Source: JBFWVJ01 sp050246795 (lineage in GTDB: Bacteria; Patescibacteriota; Gracilibacteria; JAUYGZ01). From it: a stretch of 64,000 nt of DNA. The stretch is taken from assembly GCA_050246795.1 (NCBI GenBank), contig JBFWVJ010000002.1, forward strand, positions 124,001 to 188,000, written 5' to 3'. The position numbers and the translations under genes were made by a program. The stretch's first letter is position 1. Every line of letters begins with the position of its first letter. Shown one piece after another: positions 48,285 through 57,157 of this stretch. A model generated the notes under the pieces. The model searched no databases, was not told the origin of the DNA, and saw nothing but the letters and a program-made list of their open reading frames with translations.

Positions 48285-49715
48285 ATGTCTACAGCAACTG
48301 CTGACGCACCAGCTAAGAACATGAAGACACTCCCCGTTGGAAAAATCGTCCGTATCATCGGGGTGGTCGTTGATGTCTATTTCCTCGATCATATTCCAGA
48401 TACTTACAATGCGCTGACTGTGAAGATGGAAAACGGAAGTGTGTTGACCCTGGAGGTGCAAAGCCACTTGGGAGCTGGGGTGGTCCGAACAATTGCCATG
48501 AGTACCACCGATGGTCTCTACTGTGGACAGGAAGTGACGGATACCCTTTCTCCGATCACCACTCCGGTAGGAACGAAGGCTCTTGGACGAGTATTCGATG
48601 TCACTGGACAGCCGATCGATGGAAAACCTCTTGATAAAGACGTGGAACGACGACCCATTCACGTCGATCCTCCTTCGTTTACCGATCAAAGCGGAAAAGT
48701 CGAAGTATTCGAAACCGGGATCAAAGTGATCGATCTCCTCTGTCCGTTCATCAAGGGAGGAAAAGTGGCGCTCTTCGGAGGAGCGGGAGTCGGAAAGACC
48801 GTGATGATGCAGGAATTGATCAATAACGTAGCGAAAGCCCATGGAGGATACTCTGTGTTCGCTGGAGTAGGGGAACGATCCCGTGAAGGAAACGATTTGA
48901 TCCATGAAATGAAGGACTCTGGAGTCATCGACAAGCTCGCGATGGTGTTCGGTCAGATGAACGAACCTCCTGGAGCTCGTATGCGCGTGGCGCTAACAGG
49001 ACTGACGATTGCGGAAAAATTCCGTGATGAGGGGAAAGACATCCTGATGTTCGTCGACAACATTTTCCGATTCACCCAGGCCGGTGCGGAGGTTTCCGCG
49101 CTGCTCGGTCGTCTGCCATCCGCGGTAGGGTACCAACCAACACTCGCAACCGATATGGCGGCCCTGCAAGAACGTATTACCACGACCAAGAAAGGATCTA
49201 TTACCTCCGTACAAGCCGTGTACGTACCGGCAGATGACATCACCGATCCGGCTCCGGCGACGACCTTCGCCCACTTGGACGCGACCATCGTCTTGAGCCG
49301 TGCGCTCGCTTCTCTCGGTATTTATCCAGCAGTGGACCCATTGGATTCCAACTCGCTCGCGTTGAAGGCTGATATCGTCGGTGAAGAACACTACCGTATC
49401 GCCAATGACGTGCGAAAGATCCTTCAACGGTACAAGGAACTCCAAGACGTGATCGCCATCCTCGGTCTCGATGAGCTTTCAGAAGAAGACAAGGCAACCG
49501 TCAACCGAGCACGACGTATTCAGAAATTCTTATCACAAAACTTCCACGTGGCGCAGCAGTTCACGGGGATCGAAGGGCAGTACATCAAGCTCGAAGACAC
49601 CATCCGCAGCTTCGGAGAAATCCTCGATGGGAAGCACGACCACATCGCGGAGCAGCACTTCTACCTCGCTGGAACGATCGATGAAGTAGTGGAACGGCAT
49701 AATACGAAGAAATAG
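48285..49715 (+). CDS. atpD: ATP synthase F1 subunit beta
   Basis: 476 residues, the catalytic subunit. Walker A GGAGVGKTVMMQELINN near 165, GVGERSREGNDL, VFGQMNEPPGARMRVALTGL, LMFVDNIFRFTQAGAEVSAL with the DELSEED-like stretch LDELSEEDKATV near 395. A short charged N-terminal extension (about 20 residues) precedes the beta barrel. Confidence 0.98.
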   Translation: MSTATADAPAKNMKTLPVGKIVRIIGVVVDVYFLDHIPDTYNALTVKMENGSVLTLEVQSHLGAGVVRTIAMSTTDGLYCGQEVTDTLSPITTPVGTKALGRVFDVTGQPIDGKPLDKDVERRPIHVDPPSFTDQSGKVEVFETGIKVIDLLCPFIKGGKVALFGGAGVGKTVMMQELINNVAKAHGGYSVFAGVGERSREGNDLIHEMKDSGVIDKLAMVFGQMNEPPGARMRVALTGLTIAEKFRDEGKDILMFVDNIFRFTQAGAEVSALLGRLPSAVGYQPTLATDMAALQERITTTKKGSITSVQAVYVPADDITDPAPATTFAHLDATIVLSRALASLGIYPAVDPLDSNSLALKADIVGEEHYRIANDVRKILQRYKELQDVIAILGLDELSEEDKATVNRARRIQKFLSQNFHVAQQFTGIEGQYIKLEDTIRSFGEILDGKHDHIAEQHFYLAGTIDEVVERHNTKK

Positions 49716-49716
49716 G

Positions 49717-49849
49717 AAATAGGGGACGATGGGGAGGGATCCCATTCTTTCCCTTCCCAATCGTCCCAATCGTCCCAACCATCCCAATCGTCCCAATCGT
49801 CCCAATCGTCCCAATCGTCCCAATCGTCCCAACCATCCCAACCATCCCA
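49717..49849. repeat. 9-bp tandem repeat CCCAATCGT between atpD and atpC
   Basis: About ten CCCAATCGT units with CCCAACCAT variants fill the gap to the atpC ATG, preceded by GAAATAGGGGACGATGGGGAG which is partly complementary. Same family as 21501-21593. Confidence 0.9.
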
Positions 49850-49850
49850 T

Positions 49851-50261
49851 ATGACTAAAACCTTTCAACTCAGCGTCCGAACCCCTGAATCCGAAGTCGT
49901 CTCCCAGGCGGTGCAATCCGTGAAGGTGAGTACCGAAAACGGTCCGATGGTCATCTATCCTCATCATTCGTCTCTCTCCGGTACGATCCCGTTTAGCCGA
50001 TTGTTCGTTCGGTCAGAAAAAGGAGAACAGGAGTATTTGGTGAAAAACGGCGTCATCTTCATTTCCGTAGAAAGCAATGAAACTCGTATCCTCTGCTATT
50101 CCTGTCAGGAAACGAAGGATGTGGAATACCAGTCAGCCGCTGAGTACCTGACCTATGTCGAAGAACAGCTCAAGAATGGTGCTGATCTGAACCAGTTCCA
50201 GATCCAATTCCTGGAAAACGAAAAAATCGCGATGGTGAAGCAGATGAAGGGAATGAAATAA
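49851..50261 (+). CDS. atpC: ATP synthase F1 subunit epsilon
   Basis: 136 residues. N-terminal beta sandwich (FQLSVRTPESEVVSQAVQSV, NGPMVIYPHHSSLSGTIPFS, VKNGVIFISVESNETRIL) and a C-terminal helix pair as in epsilon subunits, which couple rotor and F1 and can inhibit ATP hydrolysis. Last gene of the operon. Confidence 0.92.
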   Translation: MTKTFQLSVRTPESEVVSQAVQSVKVSTENGPMVIYPHHSSLSGTIPFSRLFVRSEKGEQEYLVKNGVIFISVESNETRILCYSCQETKDVEYQSAAEYLTYVEEQLKNGADLNQFQIQFLENEKIAMVKQMKGMK

Positions 50262-50297
50262 GAAGGGTCGTAAGGGGCTTAAGGGACATAAGGATGA
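50262..50297. repeat. 9-bp tandem repeat after atpC
   Basis: AAGGGTCGT, AAGGGGCTT, AAGGGACAT units directly after the stop. Confidence 0.75.
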
Positions 50298-50328
50298 AGG
50301 CGGAATTCTAGCTTCCAGCTTCTTTTGT

Positions 50329-51234
50329 TTACTGTTCCTGGAAGATCGGCAGATTCACCCCTTGTGTCGGCGCCACGCGGATGCCTCCGGCGAGGGCTTG
50401 GAAGTTGGCTTCGATGGCCGTGATGAGTTGGTTGAGCTGGAGGTTTAAAGGCCCGAGGCGGTTCAAGAGCTGGCCGGTGGAACGGATGGTGACGGAAGCC
50501 TGATCGAGCTGGTTTCGGGCGCGAAGATAGGCTTCGAGTCCTTTATCGTCGGTTGGTTCGAGGGTGTAGATGAAGTTTTCGTCGTATTCCTCAGCGATCC
50601 CCGTTTGCAGTTCGGCTTCGGTCTGAGCTTCTTCGATGACCCGTTGCATATTCGCGGACTCAATGGCGGCTTCTGCGGCGAGTTTCTTCAGGTTGTCGAG
50701 GTAGTCTTGCAGCACTTGTTCACGGCGATTGCTGTTGGCGGCGAGGAGTTCTTCGAGGTTGATTTCCAGGGCAGACTGGATCTGTTGGATCAGGCGAAGC
50801 TGATAGGCCTGGGATCCTCGCTCTCGTTCGGTCTTGCTGCTCTGTTCCGCCGCCATGACTCCTGCGGAGATGCCGCGCACGCGGAAGAGCTGTTGGTCGA
50901 GGTTGTACCAGTTCTTGCTGGCGAGCAGGGCGGTTTTGATGCCACTCTCGTAGCCCTTGATTTGGGTCACATTCAGAGGAGCATTGCTTCTCATCGACGC
51001 CCGCTGGGAAGCGGTCATGCCAGAAATGATCCCTCGAACAAACGGCGCGATTTCTTCCGAAGCATCAGGTGGTTCTTTCACGACTTCAGGCGGGGTTTGT
51101 GACTGGTATCTCGCGATCAGGAGCGGGTACATCCGAGTAAATCCGAAAAACACCCCCGACAAAATGATCACAAATACCACCACCGAGAGGAGGTTGGGAA
51201 AGAAGCCGGGAGCAGGATGCTGAGATGAGCTCAT
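50329..51234 (-). CDS. Membrane-anchored coiled-coil protein
   Basis: 301 residues: one N-terminal helix (about 14-38, LLSVVVFVIILSGVFFGFTR) and an external region that is largely helical with coiled-coil character (EINLEELLAANSNRREQVLQ, ESANMQRVIEEAQTEAELQT). No family recognised. It ends a three-gene minus-strand operon (51696-51235-50329, gaps of 0-1 bp) with two VirB2/TrbC-like membrane proteins, so it may be a structural part of the same envelope apparatus. Confidence 0.65.
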   Translation of the reverse strand: MSSSQHPAPGFFPNLLSVVVFVIILSGVFFGFTRMYPLLIARYQSQTPPEVVKEPPDASEEIAPFVRGIISGMTASQRASMRSNAPLNVTQIKGYESGIKTALLASKNWYNLDQQLFRVRGISAGVMAAEQSSKTERERGSQAYQLRLIQQIQSALEINLEELLAANSNRREQVLQDYLDNLKKLAAEAAIESANMQRVIEEAQTEAELQTGIAEEYDENFIYTLEPTDDKGLEAYLRARNQLDQASVTIRSTGQLLNRLGPLNLQLNQLITAIEANFQALAGGIRVAPTQGVNLPIFQEQ

Positions 51235-51696
51235 TTACGGGCTAAAAAGCGTGAGGAACAAGTAGACCAGGGCGTAAGCGAACATGGTGAGCAGGAGTCC
51301 GGCCACCACATACAGAGCCGTTTTGATCGCTTCGGAAATCTTTTCTTCTTCCCCTCCGGCAATGAGGAACTGAATACCGGCATAGATGAGGAAGATCACG
51401 GCTAAAGCCGCCAAAAATCCAGCGATCCAGCGGGCGACTCCGGGGAGGAAAACATCGACTACTTGAGCAAGATCGTAACGCCCCTCTCCTTGGGCGTTGA
51501 AAAAACCTCCCTGATAGATTTCTGAGGGCTTTGTACGAGTTGCCTCAACTGCTTCTTGCACTGCGTCTGTGACGGATTGCGCAGCATTCTCGACTGCTTC
51601 ATCAACCCCATCAAAAACAGAGTCAAAAGCCTGTGTGGGAGGGACTCCCATCATGAATGCGCTCAATGCCGCCAGGATGATCAGGAATTTTTTCAT
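51235..51696 (-). CDS. TrbC/VirB2-like membrane protein
   Basis: 153 residues: cleavable signal peptide (ending PPTQA near 23), a helical charged segment, then two membrane helices (about 88-110 and 123-150, ALYVVAGLLLTMFAYALVYL) separated by the short polar loop AGGEEEKISEAIK. This two-helix layout matches pilin-like VirB2/TrbC proteins that are abundant in CPR genomes. Start overlaps the upstream gene's stop by one base. Confidence 0.72.
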   Translation of the reverse strand: MKKFLIILAALSAFMMGVPPTQAFDSVFDGVDEAVENAAQSVTDAVQEAVEATRTKPSEIYQGGFFNAQGEGRYDLAQVVDVFLPGVARWIAGFLAALAVIFLIYAGIQFLIAGGEEEKISEAIKTALYVVAGLLLTMFAYALVYLFLTLFSP

Positions 51697-52331
51697 CAGC
51701 TAAAAAAGGTAGGATTAATCGAGTAGAGGATGAAGGCGGAGAGGAAGAGCACGGCCAGTCCGACCAGCGATCGGGAGACGCGTTCTTTGGCAGATCCCAC
51801 TTCGTCAGGACTCAGTCCTCCGAGAGAGATCTGGATCCCACTGACGACGATGATCAGGATACAGATCGACCCCACGATCCCGGCAATCCAGCCATAGACC
51901 ATGCTGGCGTAGTTATTCAGCAAGTCCAAGCCGTCACGTCCGGAAACGATGCAGGCTTGGTAATTCGTCTGAAGAAGGTAGTTCTCCAGTCTCCGAGCGG
52001 TAGCGCTGTCATACTTCCGAGTGCCATCCTCTTTTTTCGCTCCGGCAATTTCATTACGAATGCACTCGACCACTCTTCCACACGATAGGGCGAGGCCATT
52101 TGACCTGATGCTTTCGGTCAAAATAACGACCACCTGATCTTCCGAAGCTTCTAGGTTCACGTCGGATGGGATTTGAATGTTGAGCTGAGCACAAGGATCT
52201 GTGGATTCGGCAGGGGCTGGCTGTCCGGGGGGGACAACGGGCTGTTCGCCTCGATTTTGAGCAAAGGCTGGAAGTACAAAACTCCAGCACAAGAGAAGGG
52301 TGATCAAGCCGCGAAGCCAGAGGGATTTCAT
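51696..52331 (-). CDS. TrbC/VirB2-like membrane protein with cysteine-containing domain
   Basis: 211 residues: signal peptide (to about 25, FVLPAFA), an external domain with four cysteines (DPCAQL, LSCGRVVECIRN, YQACIVS), and two C-terminal helices (about 145-165 and 185-205) separated by GLSPDEVGSAKERVSR, the CPR VirB2-like pattern. First gene of the operon. Cysteine pairs may be substrates of the DsbA-like protein. Confidence 0.72.
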   Translation of the reverse strand: MKSLWLRGLITLLLCWSFVLPAFAQNRGEQPVVPPGQPAPAESTDPCAQLNIQIPSDVNLEASEDQVVVILTESIRSNGLALSCGRVVECIRNEIAGAKKEDGTRKYDSATARRLENYLLQTNYQACIVSGRDGLDLLNNYASMVYGWIAGIVGSICILIIVVSGIQISLGGLSPDEVGSAKERVSRSLVGLAVLFLSAFILYSINPTFFS

Positions 52332-52410
52332 AGAGAAAGTTGGTTTGTAAAAATTGTAGGAGAGGGGGTGGGCAGAGGCTAGAGAATGACGTTGCGAAGA
52401 AGAGGGAACT

Positions 52411-52490
52411 ATGGACGATAAACAATGAACGATGAGCGGTAGGGAACGAATTCTCTTTCATCGTCTATCGTCTATCGTCTATCGTTATTG
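52411..52490. repeat. Inverted heptad repeat upstream of uvrA
   Basis: Left arm GACGATAAACAATGAACGATGAG; right arm (52459-52490) has three CGTCTAT units and CGTTATTG, complementary to the left. The 228-bp gap holds this and the uvrA promoter. Confidence 0.75.
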
Positions 52491-52501
52491 TGTTTTTCCC
52501 T

Positions 52502-52529
52502 TTGGGAAAGCGAAAAGTGGTGCTAGAAT
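52502..52529 (+). promoter_or_regulatory. Putative uvrA promoter with extended -10
   Basis: TTGGGA (52502-52507), 16 bp, TGC-TAGAAT (-10 at 52524-52529), 30 bp before ATG. No SOS box is evident. Confidence 0.5.
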
Positions 52530-52559
52530 GGCCTTTGCACTAAAATTAAGCTGATTTGT

Positions 52560-55442
52560 ATGAGTGAAAGCAAGATTGTCGTCAAAGGCGCTCGGGTGCA
52601 CAACCTGAAAAACGTGTCCGTGGAGATCCCACGAGATAAATTAACGGTGATTACCGGGCTGTCCGGTTCGGGGAAATCATCTTTGGCGTTTGACACGATT
52701 TTTGCGGAAGGGCAGCGACGATATGTGGAAAGTCTGTCGACCTATGCTCGGCAGTTCTTGAACCTCATGGAAAAACCGGAGGTGGATGAAATCAAAGGGC
52801 TTTCTCCAGCCATCGCCATTGATCAGAAAACAACCTCGCGAAACCCCCGTTCCACGGTGGGGACAGTCACGGAAATTTATGACTATTTAAGACTGTTGTT
52901 TGCGAAGATCGGGATCGCGCACTGTCCGAACTGCGGCAAGAAGATCGACCGGCAGTCGGTGAGTCAGGTGATCGACAAAATCGAAGAAATGAAAGAAGGG
53001 ACGAAGTTTATGATCCTTTCTCCGGTGGTTCGCGGCAAAAAAGGGGAACACGCGGCGGTCTTTAACCAGATCAAAAAAGATGGTTTTGTGCGCTACCGTC
53101 TGGACGGAGCGATCTATAGCGTTATCGATGAAATCACTCTTGATCCCAAGAAAAAGCACGATATCGAGATCGTCATCGACCGTTTGGTGGTGAAGGATTT
53201 CAAGCCGAAGGTGACGACACTGAAATCCGGTCAGCAGATCGAAGAGCCGAACCCCGACCGCACCCGTTTGGCGGATTCTTTGGAGCTGGCCTTCAACCAT
53301 GGAAATGGGCTCCTGACGATCTTTAATGTCGATGAAGAAAAGGATGCGCTGTTCTCTGAAAATTATTCTTGCGCGGATTGTGATATCAATATTCCGGAAA
53401 TCCATCCGCGTATCTTTTCGTTTAATTCTCCTCATGGGGCCTGTGAAGAATGCCATGGACTCGGAACGAAGCTGAAGATCGACCGGAAGATGGTCATCCC
53501 CAACGAACGCCTGACACTGGCAGAAGGTGCTATTTTGCCCTGGAGTTCTACCAATTCGAAGATGACCTGGTACAACAAAATGCTCGAACAAGTGGCAAAG
53601 AAGCATGGGTTTTCACTCCATGTGCCAGTGAAGGAATTGGAGGATGAGCACATCGATCTTATTTTGAATGGGGACCCTGAAAACACCTATTCGATGAACT
53701 TTAGCTCCGACCGTTTCGACGGAGAGATCAAGACCAGCTTTGAAGGGGTGATCCCCAATCTCGAACGGCGATATACTGAAACAGACTCCAACTACGTCCA
53801 TAAAAAGATCGAGCAGTTCATGAGTGTCTTGGACTGTCCGAAGTGCGACAAGAAGCGATTGAAACCGGAATCGTTGGCGGTGAAAGTGGGGGATCGGGAC
53901 ATCATCGAAGTGACGGATTTGTCCGTCAACCGCATCTTGGAGTTCTTTCAATCACTCAAACTGTCGGCTTCGGAAAAGAAAATCGCCGAAGGGATTTTAA
54001 AAGAAGTGCGAGAACGCCTCCAGTTTTTGATCGATGTCGGGCTGGAATACCTCACCCTCAGTCGTGTGGCAAACACGCTCTCCGGCGGGGAAGCCCAGCG
54101 TATCCGTCTGGCGACTCAGATCGGGTCGCAACTCCAGGGCGTGCTCTATGTGCTCGATGAACCTTCCATCGGTCTTCACCAACGGGATAATGACCGACTC
54201 ATTGCCACACTGCTCAAGCTTCGCGATCTGGGGAATACCGTCCTGGTGGTGGAACACGACGAAGACATCATCGCCCAGGCCGACTACATCCTGGATGTGG
54301 GACCCGGCGCTGGGAAGTACGGCGGAAAGATCATCGCCGAAGGGACCCCCAAGGAAATCATGAAGCATCCTGACTCGATCACGGGACAGTTTTTGAGCGG
54401 CCGTCGAAAAATCGAGATCGCGCACGAGCGTCGAAAAGGCAATGGCAAGCACTTGGTCATCAAAGGCGCCCGGGAACACAACTTGAGGAACCTCGACGTG
54501 GAAATCCCCCTGGGGCTCTTGACTTGTGTCACCGGAGTATCCGGATCTGGCAAGTCGTCCCTCATCAACCATATCCTGGTAAAAAAATTGAACCATGATC
54601 TGAATAAAGCCAAAACCGTCGCTGGGGAGCATGATGAGATCCTCGGGATTGAAAACCTCGATAAAATCATCAATATCGACCAGTCTCCGATCGGAAGGAC
54701 GCCGCGTTCCAATGCGGCTACGTATACGGGACTCTTTTCCTTCATCCGTGATCTCTATGCCAGTACGCCAGAAGCGAAGCTGCGCGGCTACAAGTCTGGG
54801 CGGTTTAGCTTCAATGTGAAAGGCGGACGCTGTGAAGAATGTCGGGGAGACGGGCTAAAGAAAATCGAAATGCACTTCATGCCCGATATCTATGTCGCCT
54901 GTGAAGTCTGTGGAGGTAAGCGATACAACAAAGAAGCTCTCGAAATCACCTGGCGCGGCAAGAATATCTCCGATGTGCTCAATATGTCCGTGATCGAAGC
55001 TCTGGAATTTTTTAGCCACATCCCGGACATCAAGAAGAAGCTGGAAACGCTGACGGCGGTGGGGCTCGACTACATTACCCTCGGCCAACCGGCAACGACC
55101 CTTTCCGGAGGAGAAGCCCAGCGTATTAAATTGGCCAATGAGCTGTCCAAGCGTTCGACGGGAAAGACTATTTATGTCCTCGACGAACCGACCACGGGTC
55201 TTCATTTCGACGACGTGGCTAAGCTGCTCCATGTCTTGCAAACCCTCGTCGACAGCGGGAATACCATCGTCATCATTGAGCACAACCTCGACGTGATCAA
55301 ATGTGCCGACTGGATCATCGACCTCGGCCCGGAAGGAGGGGAAGGGGGAGGCAACATCGTGGCCATCGGGACTCCTGAGGAAGTGGCGAAGAATAAGAAA
55401 AGCCACACCGGGGTGTATTTGAAGAAAATGCTGGAAAAGTAG
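52560..55442 (+). CDS. uvrA: Excinuclease ABC subunit A
   Basis: A 960-residue double ABC ATPase that detects bulky DNA damage. First Walker A GLSGSGKSSLAFDT (33-40 core) with RRYVESLSTYARQFL, UvrB-interaction and zinc elements (CPNCGKKI, CADCDINIP, CEECHGLGTK), first signature TLSGGEAQRIRLATQIGS, second Walker A GVSGSGKSSLI, CEECRGDGLKK...CEVCGGKRYN zinc hook and second TLSGGEAQRIKLA. Length and domain order are standard. uvrB and uvrC are outside the window. Confidence 0.98.
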   Translation: MSESKIVVKGARVHNLKNVSVEIPRDKLTVITGLSGSGKSSLAFDTIFAEGQRRYVESLSTYARQFLNLMEKPEVDEIKGLSPAIAIDQKTTSRNPRSTVGTVTEIYDYLRLLFAKIGIAHCPNCGKKIDRQSVSQVIDKIEEMKEGTKFMILSPVVRGKKGEHAAVFNQIKKDGFVRYRLDGAIYSVIDEITLDPKKKHDIEIVIDRLVVKDFKPKVTTLKSGQQIEEPNPDRTRLADSLELAFNHGNGLLTIFNVDEEKDALFSENYSCADCDINIPEIHPRIFSFNSPHGACEECHGLGTKLKIDRKMVIPNERLTLAEGAILPWSSTNSKMTWYNKMLEQVAKKHGFSLHVPVKELEDEHIDLILNGDPENTYSMNFSSDRFDGEIKTSFEGVIPNLERRYTETDSNYVHKKIEQFMSVLDCPKCDKKRLKPESLAVKVGDRDIIEVTDLSVNRILEFFQSLKLSASEKKIAEGILKEVRERLQFLIDVGLEYLTLSRVANTLSGGEAQRIRLATQIGSQLQGVLYVLDEPSIGLHQRDNDRLIATLLKLRDLGNTVLVVEHDEDIIAQADYILDVGPGAGKYGGKIIAEGTPKEIMKHPDSITGQFLSGRRKIEIAHERRKGNGKHLVIKGAREHNLRNLDVEIPLGLLTCVTGVSGSGKSSLINHILVKKLNHDLNKAKTVAGEHDEILGIENLDKIINIDQSPIGRTPRSNAATYTGLFSFIRDLYASTPEAKLRGYKSGRFSFNVKGGRCEECRGDGLKKIEMHFMPDIYVACEVCGGKRYNKEALEITWRGKNISDVLNMSVIEALEFFSHIPDIKKKLETLTAVGLDYITLGQPATTLSGGEAQRIKLANELSKRSTGKTIYVLDEPTTGLHFDDVAKLLHVLQTLVDSGNTIVIIEHNLDVIKCADWIIDLGPEGGEGGGNIVAIGTPEEVAKNKKSHTGVYLKKMLEK

Positions 55443-55512
55443 CTTGTAGGTTGTAGCTTGTAGGTTGTAGGAATACAATACTACAAGCTCCGTTCCTACC
55501 AGCTACAAGCTA
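55441..55512. repeat. Heptad repeat GTAGCTTGTAGGTT with inverted copy
   Basis: Alternating GTAGCTT and GTAGGTT units, then the complementary CTACAAGCT at the right edge, spanning the whole uvrA-response regulator gap. Two CTACAAG units recur at 60334-60348. Confidence 0.8.
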
Positions 55513-55880
55513 TGAGTCAAAAGATCCTCCTCATCGAAGACGACGAAGATATCAAGACCTTGTACAGGATTGCTTTGGAGAAAGCGGGGTTTACGGTTTT
55601 GACAGCTGCGAATGGGTTTGACGGGATAAAGACCTCGCTCGAACACCCGGTAGACTTGATCCTGCTTGACCTGATGATGCCGTTGGCTGACGGCAGAGAA
55701 GTCCTGTCGATGCTTCGCTTGAATGAACGGGTCCAAGCGATTCCGATCATTATCATCAGCAATGTGAACCCGGGGACTTTTGAGCTTTCTGAGCTGGACG
55801 AACAGGTCATGGACTACTGGGTGAAATCGGAGCTCACGCCCAAGGAGCTCGCTTCGCGGTTGGTTACGTATTTTTCATGA
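55512..55880 (+). CDS. Single-domain response regulator (CheY-like)
   Basis: 122 residues, only a receiver domain: acidic pocket LIEDDED (residues 8-13), phosphoacceptor Asp53 in LILLDLMMP, Ser/Thr site ISN, Lys105 in DYWVKSELTP. No output domain, so it acts by protein contact or in a phosphorelay. The stop overlaps the histidine kinase start as ATGA, so the two are a cognate pair. Confidence 0.93.
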   Translation: MSQKILLIEDDEDIKTLYRIALEKAGFTVLTAANGFDGIKTSLEHPVDLILLDLMMPLADGREVLSMLRLNERVQAIPIIIISNVNPGTFELSELDEQVMDYWVKSELTPKELASRLVTYFS

Positions 55881-57073
55881 AACACCATCAGCCCTTTATC
55901 GGCAGTTTGGACACCTATCGCGAACTGTTTGAAGAAATGGAGGATATTTTGCTCATCATTGACCAACAGGGCACGGTCGAGTACGTCAACCGGTCGTTGC
56001 GGAAGCATTTGGGGTATTCGACCAAGCGGTTTACTGGGAAAAATATCGACGAATGCTGCTTATTTGACGGTCGAGTGACGCGACAGCAAATGATCGATCG
56101 GATTTTTCAGGAAAAAGATTTTTCGACGCGCATCAAGTATAAAGGGCGGTTTCTTTCATTTTCCTGGAGGACAAAGACCTTTCATCATGGCCAAAAAAAA
56201 TTGGCCATTGCGGTCATCCGAAATATGACCAGCCATCTGGAGCTCCAGCAAAAGGTCCAGGACTATACCAGTAATCTCGAAGAAATGGTGTACCAACGCA
56301 CCCAGCAGTTGGAAAAAGAAAAGCAGAAGGCCATCGAACTGCATCAGGCGAAGGCGGCCTTTCTTTCCAAAATGAGCCATGAGCTGCGCACACCTCTGAC
56401 AGCGATCCGAGGGTTCGCTGAACTACTGCAAGAAGAACAGGACCTCTCTCCCGAACAAAAAGATAAGTACGTGTCGGTCATTGAAAAGAACGCCGTCCAT
56501 CTGCTGAACATGATCACCGAAACCCTGCAGCTGATCCAAATGGAGCAGAATAAATACCAAATCCACGAAAAGTCCTTTTCCCTCAGTTCCCTGTTGAACG
56601 AACTCATCGAAACCTATCGCGTGCTCGCGGACAAGAAGGGCCTGAAGCTCGAATGCCAGATTGCCGAAGAAATCCCCAAAAAACTGTTTTCTGATCCAAA
56701 CGCGATCCGTCAAATCCTCACCAATCTCATCGGAAACGCCATCAAGTTTACCGAGGAGGGAACCATCGTGCTCTCGATCAAATCCCGGACCTTGTCCCAC
56801 AAATTCTCGGGAAAGCTCTATTTTTATATTCAAGACAGCGGGGTGGGTATTCCCAAGCATCAGCATCAACGAATCTTCAAATCGTTTGAACAGTATTTGG
56901 GACACCAGTCTATGCAAACAAGAGGAACGGGGTTGGGGCTTCCCATTAGCCGTCAGCTGGCAAAATTGCTCGGGGGTGATGTGAAGCTGGTGTCATCGGT
57001 CCCGTACAAAGGCAGTGTGTTTGTTTTCTCACTCCCGATCCGCAGATCAAAGCATTCTCAAAAAAAAGAATAG
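55877..57073 (+). CDS. Soluble PAS-domain sensor histidine kinase
   Basis: 398 residues without membrane helices. A PAS domain (about 12-120, ILLIIDQQGTVEYVNRSLRK) and a coiled coil lead to HisKA with His168 in FLSKMSHELRTP, then HATPase_c: NLIGNAIKFTEEG (N box), DSGVGIP (G1), FKSFEQ (F box) and GTGLGLPISRQLAKLLGG (G2). It should sense a cytoplasmic signal, perhaps redox or a small ligand, and phosphorylate the overlapping single-domain regulator. Confidence 0.95.
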   Translation: MKHHQPFIGSLDTYRELFEEMEDILLIIDQQGTVEYVNRSLRKHLGYSTKRFTGKNIDECCLFDGRVTRQQMIDRIFQEKDFSTRIKYKGRFLSFSWRTKTFHHGQKKLAIAVIRNMTSHLELQQKVQDYTSNLEEMVYQRTQQLEKEKQKAIELHQAKAAFLSKMSHELRTPLTAIRGFAELLQEEQDLSPEQKDKYVSVIEKNAVHLLNMITETLQLIQMEQNKYQIHEKSFSLSSLLNELIETYRVLADKKGLKLECQIAEEIPKKLFSDPNAIRQILTNLIGNAIKFTEEGTIVLSIKSRTLSHKFSGKLYFYIQDSGVGIPKHQHQRIFKSFEQYLGHQSMQTRGTGLGLPISRQLAKLLGGDVKLVSSVPYKGSVFVFSLPIRRSKHSQKKE

Positions 57074-57157
57074 ACCTTTTTTCGCATGCTTTCACAAGGT
57101 GAAGTTGATCCTATTCCAGGCGATGTGCTTTACTATACGGGAGAATAAGCTCCTTTT

